A DNA stretch of 18,422 nucleotides from CAYONZ01 sp964405465 (GTDB lineage: Bacteria; Bdellovibrionota; Bdellovibrionia; Bdellovibrionales; JAMPXM01), in contig CAYONZ010000063.1 of assembly GCA_964405465.1 (NCBI GenBank), positions 1-18,422 on the forward strand. Direction: 5' to 3'. Positions within the stretch are counted from its first letter, which is position 1; each line of letters starts with the position of its first letter. This document shows, in pieces, positions 1-7,183 of this stretch. The position numbers and the translations under genes were made by a program. The notes under the pieces were generated by a model. That model did not search any database. It was not told where the DNA came from and worked only from the letters and a program-made list of their open reading frames with translations.

Positions 1-205
1 CCTGGACCTGCAGCACCTGGACCTGCAGCGCCTGGACNNNNNNNNNNNNNNNNNNNNNNNNNNNNNNNNNNNNNNNNNNNNNNNNNNNNNNNNNNNNNNN
101 NNNNNNNNNNNNNNNNNNNNNNNNNNNNNNNNNNNNNCCGCAGCGCCTGGACCCGCAGCGCCTGGACCCGCAGCGCCTGGACCCGCAGCGCCTGGACCCG
201 CAGCG
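1..205 (+). repeat. 15-bp tandem repeat encoding (Pro-Gly-Pro-Ala-Ala)n
   Basis: The unit is CCTGGACCYGCAGCR. Two units plus a partial one lie before the N gap, and four full units plus a partial one lie after it (146-205). The period is a multiple of three and the array is open in the frame of the downstream gene, so it encodes a Pro-Gly-Pro-Ala-Ala repeat. Units before the gap use CCT and either GCA or GCG, while units after it are identical CCC/GCG copies. The array is therefore partly homogenised and its true copy number is unknown. Confidence 0.93.
38..137. other. Assembly gap of 100 N inside the tandem repeat
   Basis: Exactly 100 N separate two stretches of the same 15-bp repeat. A round 100 is the usual placeholder for a gap of unknown length. 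The repeat frame is phase 1 before the gap and phase 2 after it, so the placeholder length does not preserve the reading frame and should not be read literally. Confidence 0.95.
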
Positions 206-1540
206 CCAGCTCCGGTGGTTTGCCCTACGGCTCCGACATTTACCGCCGGACCGGTGCCAACCATTAAATTAAAAGTTGAGCCCTACTTTCCAAGTGGAAG
301 CACTTACGCATCTGAACATACCGTGAAAGTTTCAATTGAGCTGAAAAATGCAACGCAAGTCGAAACCAATGGCACTCGTAAAATGAACTACATCGTGAAG
401 CTGACACCTTTTGATTTGGCCACGGCTTACGATGCCCAAACCGGTAAGGTAGTGGACACCCGAGCAAATCAAAAGTCGGCGGACTGCATCAGTTCTCCAA
501 CAAACTGCATAAAAAACACCAATCCTATTCATCCGCATTGGGGTTCTCCAACCGGAAAAAGTGTCACTAAGACCTTCACCATCGAGCAAGACACTCAGTT
601 CGCTGGCGGCGGCTGGAAAAACCCTGGAGATTTCTTTGATTTCAAAACGTATTTTAAACTCAATATGCCAGCCACTGATGCCGTATGCCCGATTATGTCA
701 TTTCCTGGATGTTTAGGAGTTTGGAACAACGACTACGTAAAAATCGATACCGATTGCGGCATTCGTGTTGCGCCAAAATCAAAAGCATCATTCCCGCTTG
801 CGGCCTGGAGCCAAGATTTTTCAGGACTCGCTCGCAGATCATGGGCTTTTACCGATGACTCACTTGATCCGGCGACCATTTTAAACAAATCTTATGCACC
901 TAGCAAAAATACACCATTTAAACAGTTTTGGTCGAAGGGGTATTATTCGGGAACATGGACACTGAACAGCACTGGTGGATTTATTAAGCCGGCATCGCCC
1001 ACAAGCCCTGCTGCCACGTTCAAGATCAACTCGATTATTAAAAACTGTGTGATTGATTCGACAGCTGATTTTGTTTCTGGATTTTTTGTTTGTGACAACT
1101 TGTATATCAACAAACGAAATAAACCTCTGCGTATCATCGGAACATTTATTGTCGGTCATATGTATATCGACGAATCCGCAATTCTAGCAGGGATAAGATG
1201 GAGTAGCATCTATCACCCATCAGCACTCAGTGAATTGCGAGACGCACGTGTACTCAAGGTTCACGAACTGGCTCGAACCACTCCGACCGACGATTCATGT
1301 AACAACCAGCTAAGTGCGCCGATTTGGCACCCACAACCATCGACACGCGATATTTTAAACCTGTTCACTTGCAACGTCGTATCACTTCGCGAACAGGCCA
1401 ATCCATTCCAATGGACGTCGGTCACACCTGACTGCGCGGTTGAAGAAGATACGGCCACTGGGCTTTACAAGTCGAAGTGTAAATATCGAACAGAAAGATT
1501 GATCTTAAGAGAATTTTCACGTCAGGAGATTAAACAATGA
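138..1540 (+). CDS. Cysteine-rich protein with collagen-like PGPAA repeat, first gene of pilin cassette (5' incomplete)
   Basis: The frame is open from the edge of the N gap to a TGA at 1538-1540, and bases 1-37 carry the same repeat upstream. The true start and N terminus are missing. After the Pro/Gly/Ala repeat come about 440 residues with twelve cysteines (for example VCP near 215, DCISSPTNC, VCPIMSFPGC and the final KCKY), consistent with a disulfide-rich exported protein. The segment encoded near 1080-1210 alternates short hydrophobic strands (DNLYIN, LRIIGTFIVG, HMYID), which resembles a beta-helical pattern. I do not recognise the family. The stop overlaps the ATG of the next prepilin gene (ATGA at 1537-1540), so it is co-translated with minor pilins. 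It may itself be a PilX-like minor pilin with a lost N-terminal methylation motif, or a pilus-associated adhesin. The function is inferred from position only. Confidence 0.8.
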
Positions 1541-1995
1541 TCTCCCGCAAAAACAACCACAAACAGTTTGGTTTTACTCTCGTCGAAACAATGGTCGCGG
1601 CAGTTATACTTGCCTTCATGGTCAGTGTATTTGCATCGCTCATCGCTGCATTCAACGAGCAAATGTATCGGTCAGCAGTAACCGCCATCAAATCAAAAGA
1701 GATAGCCAATTTGGTAGAAATCATTCAGAATAATCCTCGCCTAATGCAAGTTCAATGGGACAACTCAACGAGTGCCGTGAACTCTGCGCTCAACACCTCA
1801 TCACTGCCTTTGGCATGGGGAAAAAACAATAAAATATCTGACCCTGCTCAGTGTCCAAGTTGCGAGGGCCGACTTGGCTTTGTTATGCGACCAGTTGCTG
1901 GCGCAAGAGGGAATTATCTCGTGACCATGCGTGTGACCCACAAACGTTTAATTGTCGGCTACCAAGATGTCGACTTTATGGTGAGTGCAAAATGA
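1537..1995 (+). CDS. PilV-like type IV minor prepilin
   Basis: This is a 152-residue protein with a class III (prepilin) signal. A short basic leader ends at Gly12, followed by FTLVE with Phe13 as the N-methylation residue and Glu17 as the conserved Glu5 of mature pilins, then a hydrophobic helix to about residue 36. Prepilin peptidase would cut after Gly12 at the inner membrane, and the helix would pack into a pilus or pseudopilus. The globular part has a Cys pair, CPSC, near residues 106-109. CAGGAG lies 8 bases before the ATG, and the start overlaps the upstream stop. The next prepilin starts inside its stop codon (ATGA at 1992-1995). The size and the pairing with a larger GspJ/PilW-type partner suggest the PilV/GspI-like position. 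It could equally be a pseudopilin of a type II secretion-like system, since no ATPase or secretin is in the window. Confidence 0.85.
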   Translation: MISRKNNHKQFGFTLVETMVAAVILAFMVSVFASLIAAFNEQMYRSAVTAIKSKEIANLVEIIQNNPRLMQVQWDNSTSAVNSALNTSSLPLAWGKNNKISDPAQCPSCEGRLGFVMRPVAGARGNYLVTMRVTHKRLIVGYQDVDFMVSAK

Positions 1996-2978
1996 AAACT
2001 TTGAGACAAACACCAAAAGAAAATGGATTTACACTGGCAGAAGTTATGGTCGCAGCGGTCATCATGGGTATTGTGATGGTCATGACATTTGCTTATCTAA
2101 CACGGATTTACACAGACCTGCAAACCACCTACACCAAGAACGATCAAGATCGTGACCTTGCTCTGGCCGAGCGAATTCTCTGGAAGGATCTGCAGAATAT
2201 TCAGTTTTCTTACAATACGATTATTCAGCCTGACGACAACAGCAAGGGGCTTTTTGATTATTATCCCGATTTACACTCTTCTTTTTTTAGCGCAGCAGAT
2301 CTCACTCGAACTCTCACTCTGACTCCGGGACAGGGCTCGATTAGCCTGATCACTTCCGACAATAAATCTTTACCCTTTATGTACTCTCCCGTTGCCGCCT
2401 ATGATGTGACAGAAAATCTGATGAATGTTTTTGCGGGTGGAACCTACAAGTTCAATTCAGTAAATCGCTTAGGATATCTATCAACTAATGCTCCACAGTT
2501 GTGGCAACCAGATACTCTGTTGCTATTCTATGTGCCGGTCTATATGAGACCTCGTCAAACAAACAATCCAGCTGATCTCACGAAAGTGCCAAGACAGCAA
2601 GTGATGCTTGGGTTCACCGAAAGTGCAGCTCCACCGTCGAAATTCTACATCACCGATTTAAGTGGAACGGCAAATATTTCTCTGCCAACCGATCCGTTAA
2701 CCAAAGTAACTACGCCTGATATTTTCTTTGTGAATCTCCCAACAATTGGCGGAGCAAGTTCACTTGTGTTCGTACAGAAGGTTCATGCACTTCGCTATTT
2801 CGTAGCAGCACATCCCACAAAGACTGGTCGCGGACAGTTGGTGCGCAGAACGTGGAACCCCAAGACTCAAGGCTTTGACCCAAGCACGGATCAAATTGTT
2901 TTGCCTGATATTAAGGACGTAAAATTCGAACGAAAATCTGTGACCTCGCCACTCATTGAGTTCACGATTTCGAATTAA
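1992..2978 (+). CDS. PilW/GspJ-like type IV minor prepilin
   Basis: The protein has 328 residues. The start at 1992 is chosen because it gives a short leader followed by a prepilin cleavage site: Gly12, then FTLAE with Glu17 at mature position 5, and a hydrophobic helix rich in Val, Ala and Met to about residue 37. The frame is open 141 bases further upstream, but starting there would bury the site inside the protein and overlap the previous gene heavily. The long C-terminal domain is typical of PilW/GspJ-type minor pilins, which initiate pilus assembly together with PilV/PilX-type partners. No strong ribosome site is seen, so translation is probably coupled to the upstream gene through the ATGA overlap. 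The next gene begins 9 bases after the stop. Confidence 0.85.
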   Translation: MKTLRQTPKENGFTLAEVMVAAVIMGIVMVMTFAYLTRIYTDLQTTYTKNDQDRDLALAERILWKDLQNIQFSYNTIIQPDDNSKGLFDYYPDLHSSFFSAADLTRTLTLTPGQGSISLITSDNKSLPFMYSPVAAYDVTENLMNVFAGGTYKFNSVNRLGYLSTNAPQLWQPDTLLLFYVPVYMRPRQTNNPADLTKVPRQQVMLGFTESAAPPSKFYITDLSGTANISLPTDPLTKVTTPDIFFVNLPTIGGASSLVFVQKVHALRYFVAAHPTKTGRGQLVRRTWNPKTQGFDPSTDQIVLPDIKDVKFERKSVTSPLIEFTISN

Positions 2979-2987
2979 GGAACGAAT

Positions 2988-4313
2988 ATGTACAAATCAA
3001 CTGGTTTAAAAAATGAAAAGCGCCAAAAAAGTATTGCAAATGTTTTTCAAAAACCATTGAGATACTCTGCAAAACTTATTTCGACATTTATTTGCACAGC
3101 ACTTGCCACCTCACAAGCCATTGGAACCGATGGCATAGGCATTATTCCAACCATGACTTCAGATTTTGGTTCTGTGGTTGTAGGAAGCGATGCTGTTCTC
3201 ACTAGATCGACGATTACGAGAGTCATTTTACATTTGCAATGTTACCGAACCAACCTTCGAAGCGTTCCGAATCCACTCAATCCCAGCTCTGATGTCACAG
3301 CAAAGATCACTTTGATGGGTACGGCCGGAGACGTTGATCTCGAATTCAATTTTCCAGCGCAAGCTTCAGCGCTATCTGCACTGCAAACAATGGCCGCTGC
3401 CGATATCACGCTTACTCCACTAGGGGCCACTCCGTCTGGAGCGACTATTAAAATGCGTGGCAATCTGATTGTCGCCTCTCTTCCAGGTGTAGCGCTCGCA
3501 CCTATTGGGCCCGATGGAACAATCGACATCGACAAACGCTCAGCACTTGTGAAGGGCTATAGCTTTAACCAGACCATTCCACCCTCGGCGCCACTCACAG
3601 GCACAATCGCTGACAGATATCGTGGCAGAGACGGCCTTCTTACAGTTCAAGTCAACCATAAAGTTGCAGGAGACAGCAGACTCATTGCCATTGATGCTTC
3701 ATTCCCTGGTTCGAATGGATTCTGCGGCGGATTCTTTTCACCTCTGATGATGTTCTTTGATGATGCTCGACCTAGCTTCACCGGACAGAGTGCATTTCCA
3801 CTTAGCCCAATTATGAACACCGTGTGGCCAGAAAAAAATGCTCCTGGATATTTCTTGGTTCGTGACAAAAATAAAGACCACAAGATTACGACCGCTGATG
3901 AACTTTTTGGTGCCGTTGAAGAAAAATTTGAAAATGGTTTTGCGGCACTTGTCGAACTCGATTCGAACCACGACGGTTTCATCGATGCCAAAGATAAAGA
4001 ATTTGCTTCGCTCATGCTATGGCAAGACAAAAATGGAGACGGCATATCCCAAGCTGATGAGCTCTCCACGCTTGCTGACCACAAAGTTCAGTCTATTCAG
4101 CTCAATTACCGACAGGAAATGCAAGATTTCGGCGCAAGAGCCCGCTATAAAGAAGTGAGTGACTTTCAGTTTCTTGATGGAAACGATAAACCACAGAAGG
4201 GTTCAATTATCGACATGTGGTTTGCGCCTTTGGTAAAACCAGAGAACATGCCAAAGAATCAAAAACCACCTCATGCCAAAAACACCGCAACAAAGAGCGC
4301 CAAGAAAAAATAG
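2988..4313 (+). CDS. Secreted protein with three EF-hand/dockerin-like calcium loops
   Basis: The protein has 441 residues. A long basic N region is followed by a hydrophobic stretch and a small-residue signal-peptidase-like site near residues 30-46 (ending in SQAIG), so it is probably exported. Calcium-loop motifs follow at residues 293-304 (DKNKDHKI...D), 325-336 (DSNHDGFIDAKD, which fits the dockerin DxNxDGxI loop) and 347-358 (DKNGDG...DE). The last sits in a LWQDKNGDGISQADEL context, a motif known from large extracellular RTX and VCBS calcium-binding proteins. The C terminus is Lys/Pro rich. AAGGA precedes the ATG at good spacing. It lies 9 bases after the PilW-like gene, so it is likely part of the pilus cassette. 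By analogy with calcium-binding PilY1 it could act at the pilus tip, but I see no PilY1 beta-propeller and that role is inference. Confidence 0.8.
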   Translation: MYKSTGLKNEKRQKSIANVFQKPLRYSAKLISTFICTALATSQAIGTDGIGIIPTMTSDFGSVVVGSDAVLTRSTITRVILHLQCYRTNLRSVPNPLNPSSDVTAKITLMGTAGDVDLEFNFPAQASALSALQTMAAADITLTPLGATPSGATIKMRGNLIVASLPGVALAPIGPDGTIDIDKRSALVKGYSFNQTIPPSAPLTGTIADRYRGRDGLLTVQVNHKVAGDSRLIAIDASFPGSNGFCGGFFSPLMMFFDDARPSFTGQSAFPLSPIMNTVWPEKNAPGYFLVRDKNKDHKITTADELFGAVEEKFENGFAALVELDSNHDGFIDAKDKEFASLMLWQDKNGDGISQADELSTLADHKVQSIQLNYRQEMQDFGARARYKEVSDFQFLDGNDKPQKGSIIDMWFAPLVKPENMPKNQKPPHAKNTATKSAKKK

Positions 4314-4367
4314 GCATTTGAATTATCCCAGTGGCCTTGCAAAAAAGTTTAGGTGTCGATTGCTGTC

Positions 4368-4401
4368 GGCCGGTATTGGCTGAAATCGACCGATGCCGGC
4401 C
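4368..4401. other. GC-rich hairpin in convergent intergenic region
   Basis: GGCCGGTATTGG (4368-4379) can pair with CCGATGCCGGCC (4390-4401) over 12 positions, ten Watson-Crick and two G-U wobbles when read as + strand RNA. The loop is 10 bases. No T tract follows directly on either strand. A short direct repeat, ATCCCAGTG, flanks it at 4325-4333 and 4405-4413. It may be a transcription end structure or a small repeat element. Confidence 0.5.
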
Positions 4402-4448
4402 ACCATCCCAGTGAACTTGATCAACAGCTAGTATCTGCGGTCGCCAGT

Positions 4449-4480
4449 AGTCGACAGTGTCTGCCTGTGGTTGACTTTTT
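4449..4480 (+). terminator. Possible rho-independent terminator of the pilin cassette
   Basis: AGTCGAC (4449-4455) can pair with GGTTGAC and the following T (4470-4476), using two G-U or A-U closing pairs and a possible inner extension. TTTTT follows at 4476-4480. It lies about 140 bases after the stop of the calcium-loop protein and just at the stop codon of the opposing gene. The stem is imperfect. Confidence 0.35.
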
Positions 4481-5618
4481 ATGCTGCTAATTTAAATCCG
4501 CAGTTTGCGCAAAACTTGTGGTTTTCAGATATCGCCTGTTTACATGAGGGACAAGCGGCTTCTCCGGCCTTCTTCTTTTTGAAGAATTCTATATTTTCAG
4601 TCATGTCCACTAAGCCCTTTTCGTTCCACCTTTCGACTTCGCGAAGAACCTTCCAAACATGAAAGGTCTTTTGCCACTCACGTAAATCAAACGAAATAAA
4701 GACGCCATCATCAGCTGACTGTCGCTTCACAAGAAGCCCTTTGGTTTCCAGAAGACCAAAGTGATCTGCTACCACATTAAATGAAAATTCCGTTTTAATG
4801 GCCTCAACAAGCTTAGGATAATTCACTCGAACAGCACCAAATCGATCCAATTTTTCATCTTTGGTAAAGTGCAAAATCGCGTAGACCAATTGCATACAGG
4901 TGTCATCAGTCTTTAAAAGATCTTCTTTGCCACTCTTGAAGTGATAGTACTGAAAATATTCAAAAAACATTTCGATAGGTTCGAGGTCAAAAAAAGTAAC
5001 AGATCCAGGCTCTTCTGGTGCCTCAGGATCATCCTCATTCTTGACCATCTGTATACTAGCCAGCTTGAGCTTGATAAGTATATTGAGCGCCTGCTCGACG
5101 CGCTTGAATGGTTCACCAAAAATGCGCGAGGTATAATTGCGAAACGTAATCCAATTCACCACAATCTGATTGTTTTTATTTTCACCCTTGTGTTTGGCCG
5201 TATGAAATATTGATCCAAAAACTTTCGCCGTGACATCTGAAGGACACGGATTATTGTCCTTTTCCATCTTCAGTGACCGCAGCTCATTGAATGCAACTTT
5301 TTGTTTATCGACCAAGCTTTTGATCAGAAGCTTATTGAGCTGACTCAGTGATTCGATCTGGCTCTTCATCGGATCAACCGGAACCTCAACAACCTTGGTT
5401 TCAACCACTGCAATTGCAGAAGCGTTGTATTGTGCACCACCACTGAGAGCTGATTCCCCTAAAACTTGGTTGTTGCCAACTTGAAACAATTCGATTCTTT
5501 GCTTGGGTCTTTGCAAAAAAACCGAAACTGAACCCGATTGAATTAAAAATAGAGATTGAATCTTATCGCCCTCTTTAAAGAGAGCTTCACCTTTTTTGAA
5601 GACACGTACATTACTCAT
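4479..5618 (-). CDS. Cyclic-nucleotide-binding-fold protein with C-terminal zinc ribbon
   Basis: The protein has 379 residues. Residues 1-115 form a cNMP-binding (Crp-like) beta-roll: FKKGEALFKEGD, SLFLIQSGSVSVF and GESALSGGAQYNASAIA match the usual strand and phosphate-cassette layout. The classical RxA pair of true cAMP sites is not seen (GGAQYNAS instead), so ligand binding is uncertain. Residues 130-345 form a region of mixed helices that I do not recognise. Its segment around 155-190 (FRNYTSRIFGEPFKRVEQALNIL) could be a helical DNA- or protein-contact domain. The C terminus has a zinc ribbon with Cys356, Cys359, Cys370 and Cys373 (CPSC...CANC). The start overlaps the stop of the upstream membrane-protein gene by ATGA (5615-5618), so the two are probably functional partners. 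It could be a cytoplasmic signalling adaptor or an unusual regulator. Confidence 0.82.
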   Translation of the reverse strand: MSNVRVFKKGEALFKEGDKIQSLFLIQSGSVSVFLQRPKQRIELFQVGNNQVLGESALSGGAQYNASAIAVVETKVVEVPVDPMKSQIESLSQLNKLLIKSLVDKQKVAFNELRSLKMEKDNNPCPSDVTAKVFGSIFHTAKHKGENKNNQIVVNWITFRNYTSRIFGEPFKRVEQALNILIKLKLASIQMVKNEDDPEAPEEPGSVTFFDLEPIEMFFEYFQYYHFKSGKEDLLKTDDTCMQLVYAILHFTKDEKLDRFGAVRVNYPKLVEAIKTEFSFNVVADHFGLLETKGLLVKRQSADDGVFISFDLREWQKTFHVWKVLREVERWNEKGLVDMTENIEFFKKKKAGEAACPSCKQAISENHKFCANCGFKLAA

Positions 5619-6241
5619 GCCTTCTTATCGACAGAACTTGGCATTTTATTAGGGTAAAGCCCACGGCTGAGTACTAGGCTAAAGAGATCCGTATCCGATG
5701 GAAAGGAGAGTACCATGAGCCCAAGCGAAGGAACTCCAAAGCAAAAATATGCGAGAATACTTTTGTTATGCAACGCTAGCGCTAGACCAAAGTAGGCAAT
5801 CGCATCAAACAAAACCCAACGAACCAATCGTGCCTTCATCCAAAATGGAATCACTTTGATGACAGCTTGATCAAATTTTGGAAAACTCATTATTTCTTTA
5901 ATTTGTTGCTCACTATATAATCTCTGTCCACCAGAACGCATAGATTGCACCACGACTTTCGTCGGTTCTGCCACGATTTCGGAGACTTTGTACCGATTCA
6001 ACATCATGTTCGGGACATACATGCCACCCAGTGCGAAACCTGCTGCAGCTAACACCATCATGTAAAACAAAGGATCGCGAAACATCATTTGCAAATTGTA
6101 GGCAGGAACCAGGTCATGCAATGAATGAAAACCCACAAAAAAGGCAACCAAGTTCGATCCCAGAAGCCCGAACCAAATCAATCGCACCGAAGTCACCTGT
6201 GGATTCACGACATGTTGTGCTCCGAGAGTCAGTAAGCTCAT
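5615..6241 (-). CDS. Four-helix membrane protein coupled to the cNMP/zinc-ribbon gene
   Basis: The protein has 208 residues. Hydrophobic segments lie at about 21-39, 57-77, 139-158 and 161-180, with a charged 60-residue stretch between helices 2 and 3 (residues 80-137, including EQQIKEIMSFPKFDQAV) that is probably cytoplasmic. There is no signal peptide cleavage site and I do not recognise the family. AAGG lies 6 bases before the ATG. Its stop codon overlaps the start of the downstream cNMP-fold gene (ATGA), which implies joint expression and perhaps a membrane anchor for that protein. It is transcribed divergently from the CPBP protease gene across 137 bases. Confidence 0.75.
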   Translation of the reverse strand: MSLLTLGAQHVVNPQVTSVRLIWFGLLGSNLVAFFVGFHSLHDLVPAYNLQMMFRDPLFYMMVLAAAGFALGGMYVPNMMLNRYKVSEIVAEPTKVVVQSMRSGGQRLYSEQQIKEIMSFPKFDQAVIKVIPFWMKARLVRWVLFDAIAYFGLALALHNKSILAYFCFGVPSLGLMVLSFPSDTDLFSLVLSRGLYPNKMPSSVDKKA

Positions 6242-6258
6242 GAAATACCTTTCAGAAA

Positions 6259-6295
6259 AATCTGCTTAGACTTTCCATTCTCCAAATAGCAGATT
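6259..6295. promoter_or_regulatory. Inverted repeat in divergent promoter region
   Basis: AATCTGCT (6259-6266) and its exact reverse complement AGCAGATT (6288-6295) are separated by 21 bases. They sit in the 137-base region between the divergent membrane-protein and CPBP genes, 18 bases upstream of the minus-strand start. It may be an operator or a leader hairpin. No convincing -35/-10 pair was identified. Confidence 0.3.
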
Positions 6296-6378
6296 AGCCA
6301 AAAATTGAAATACAGACAACCCAGGCTCGACCTCAAAGTTGCAGTTGCAAAACCCTGCTTAAATAAAAACAATATCGT

Positions 6379-7116
6379 ATGACAAAATACTTTCGACCTA
6401 GACTTCTCATTTTAGGCATTGCACTCATTTTACCTGGGTTTAACGCCTACCTTCAGTTTGAACGCGCTGACCTTCAAGAGCAGTTTCTTGCCATCTACCT
6501 CATCTCAAAAATTTTTCAGTTTGCATTACCGCTCCTGGTATGGTGGATGACCAGTGATCGTTCATTTAAAGCTCAATTTAGCATTAAAAAAAATCTATAT
6601 TCGGATTCAAAAATTGGTCTTCTTACTGGCGTAGGTGCAGTCACCTTCATTCTCTCGTTGTTCTACTTGGTCTTTCAAAAGTCTGAAATGATCGCTTCGG
6701 CGCCAACGCTTATCCAAGAAAAACTACATGCTTTCGGTGCATCTTCGTGGAGCGCCTTTATGGTATTTGCGCTGTTAGTTTCGTTGGTGCATTCCTTTCT
6801 GGAGGAGTACTATTGGCGATCCTATGTCTTTCATGAAACCAAAAACCTTCTTTCAAAACAGAATTTGGTAAGCCCACTTGCCTCTGCACTTGTCATTTCT
6901 TCGCTTGGTTTTTCATTGCATCACTTTTTGATAATTTGGCATTATGCCGGTCACCAAGGGTTTCTGAGTTTTCTCTTGACCCTCCCCGTAGCGATTGCCG
7001 GCGCAATTTGGGCGCTATGCCTAGAAAAAACCGGTAGAATCTGGGCCGGATGGCTCTGTCATATTCTGGCCGATCTGTCCTTAATGTGGATTGGCTATGA
7101 GATGGCATTTAACTAA
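6379..7116 (+). CDS. CPBP-family intramembrane metalloprotease (CAAX prenyl protease/Abi type)
   Basis: The protein has 245 residues and about six to eight hydrophobic helices. All three family motifs are visible: EExxxR at Glu142-Glu143-Arg147 (EEYYWR), FxxxH at Phe178-His182 and a final HxxxD at His228-Asp232 (HILAD). CPBP proteins are glutamate-dependent intramembrane proteases. Bacterial members act in bacteriocin self-immunity, processing of lipidated or membrane peptides, or unknown roles. No bacteriocin peptide gene is seen nearby, so the substrate is unknown. No ribosome-binding site is visible before the ATG. The gene stands alone, divergent from the membrane/cNMP pair and convergent with the sulfur block. 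Confidence 0.88.
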   Translation: MTKYFRPRLLILGIALILPGFNAYLQFERADLQEQFLAIYLISKIFQFALPLLVWWMTSDRSFKAQFSIKKNLYSDSKIGLLTGVGAVTFILSLFYLVFQKSEMIASAPTLIQEKLHAFGASSWSAFMVFALLVSLVHSFLEEYYWRSYVFHETKNLLSKQNLVSPLASALVISSLGFSLHHFLIIWHYAGHQGFLSFLLTLPVAIAGAIWALCLEKTGRIWAGWLCHILADLSLMWIGYEMAFN

Positions 7117-7140
7117 ATTGTGCGCTCACTGATTTAGGAG

Positions 7141-7167
7141 AAAAAATAAAAACATTGAGCTTCAATG
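7141..7167 (-). terminator. Rho-independent terminator of the sulfur operon
   Basis: Read on the minus strand, CATTGA and TCAATG form a perfect 6-bp stem with a 3-base loop (7153-7167), followed directly by TTTTTATTTTTT (7141-7152). It lies 16 bases after the stop of the TauE/SafE gene. The stem is AT-rich, but the U tract is long and correctly placed. Confidence 0.7.
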
Positions 7168-7183
7168 AGGCCAAGTTTCAAAT

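Noticed and set aside
1..205. Short regular repeats could be read as a CRISPR array
   Set aside because: The 15-bp units are contiguous with no spacers, keep an open reading frame and encode PGPAA; there are no cas genes.
215..217. GTG at 215 as the start of the first gene
   Set aside because: The frame is open upstream through the repeat, there is no ribosome-binding site, and the repeat is in the same frame, so the gene begins further upstream.
1851..1991. Longer N terminus for the PilW-like protein
   Set aside because: It would overlap most of the end of the PilV-like gene and put the prepilin cleavage site 47 residues further in; the ATG at 1992 gives a normal 12-residue leader.
3647..4084. 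145-residue open frame on the minus strand within the calcium-loop gene
   Set aside because: It is Ser-rich, has no motif, and mirrors the conserved EF-hand coding region on the + strand.
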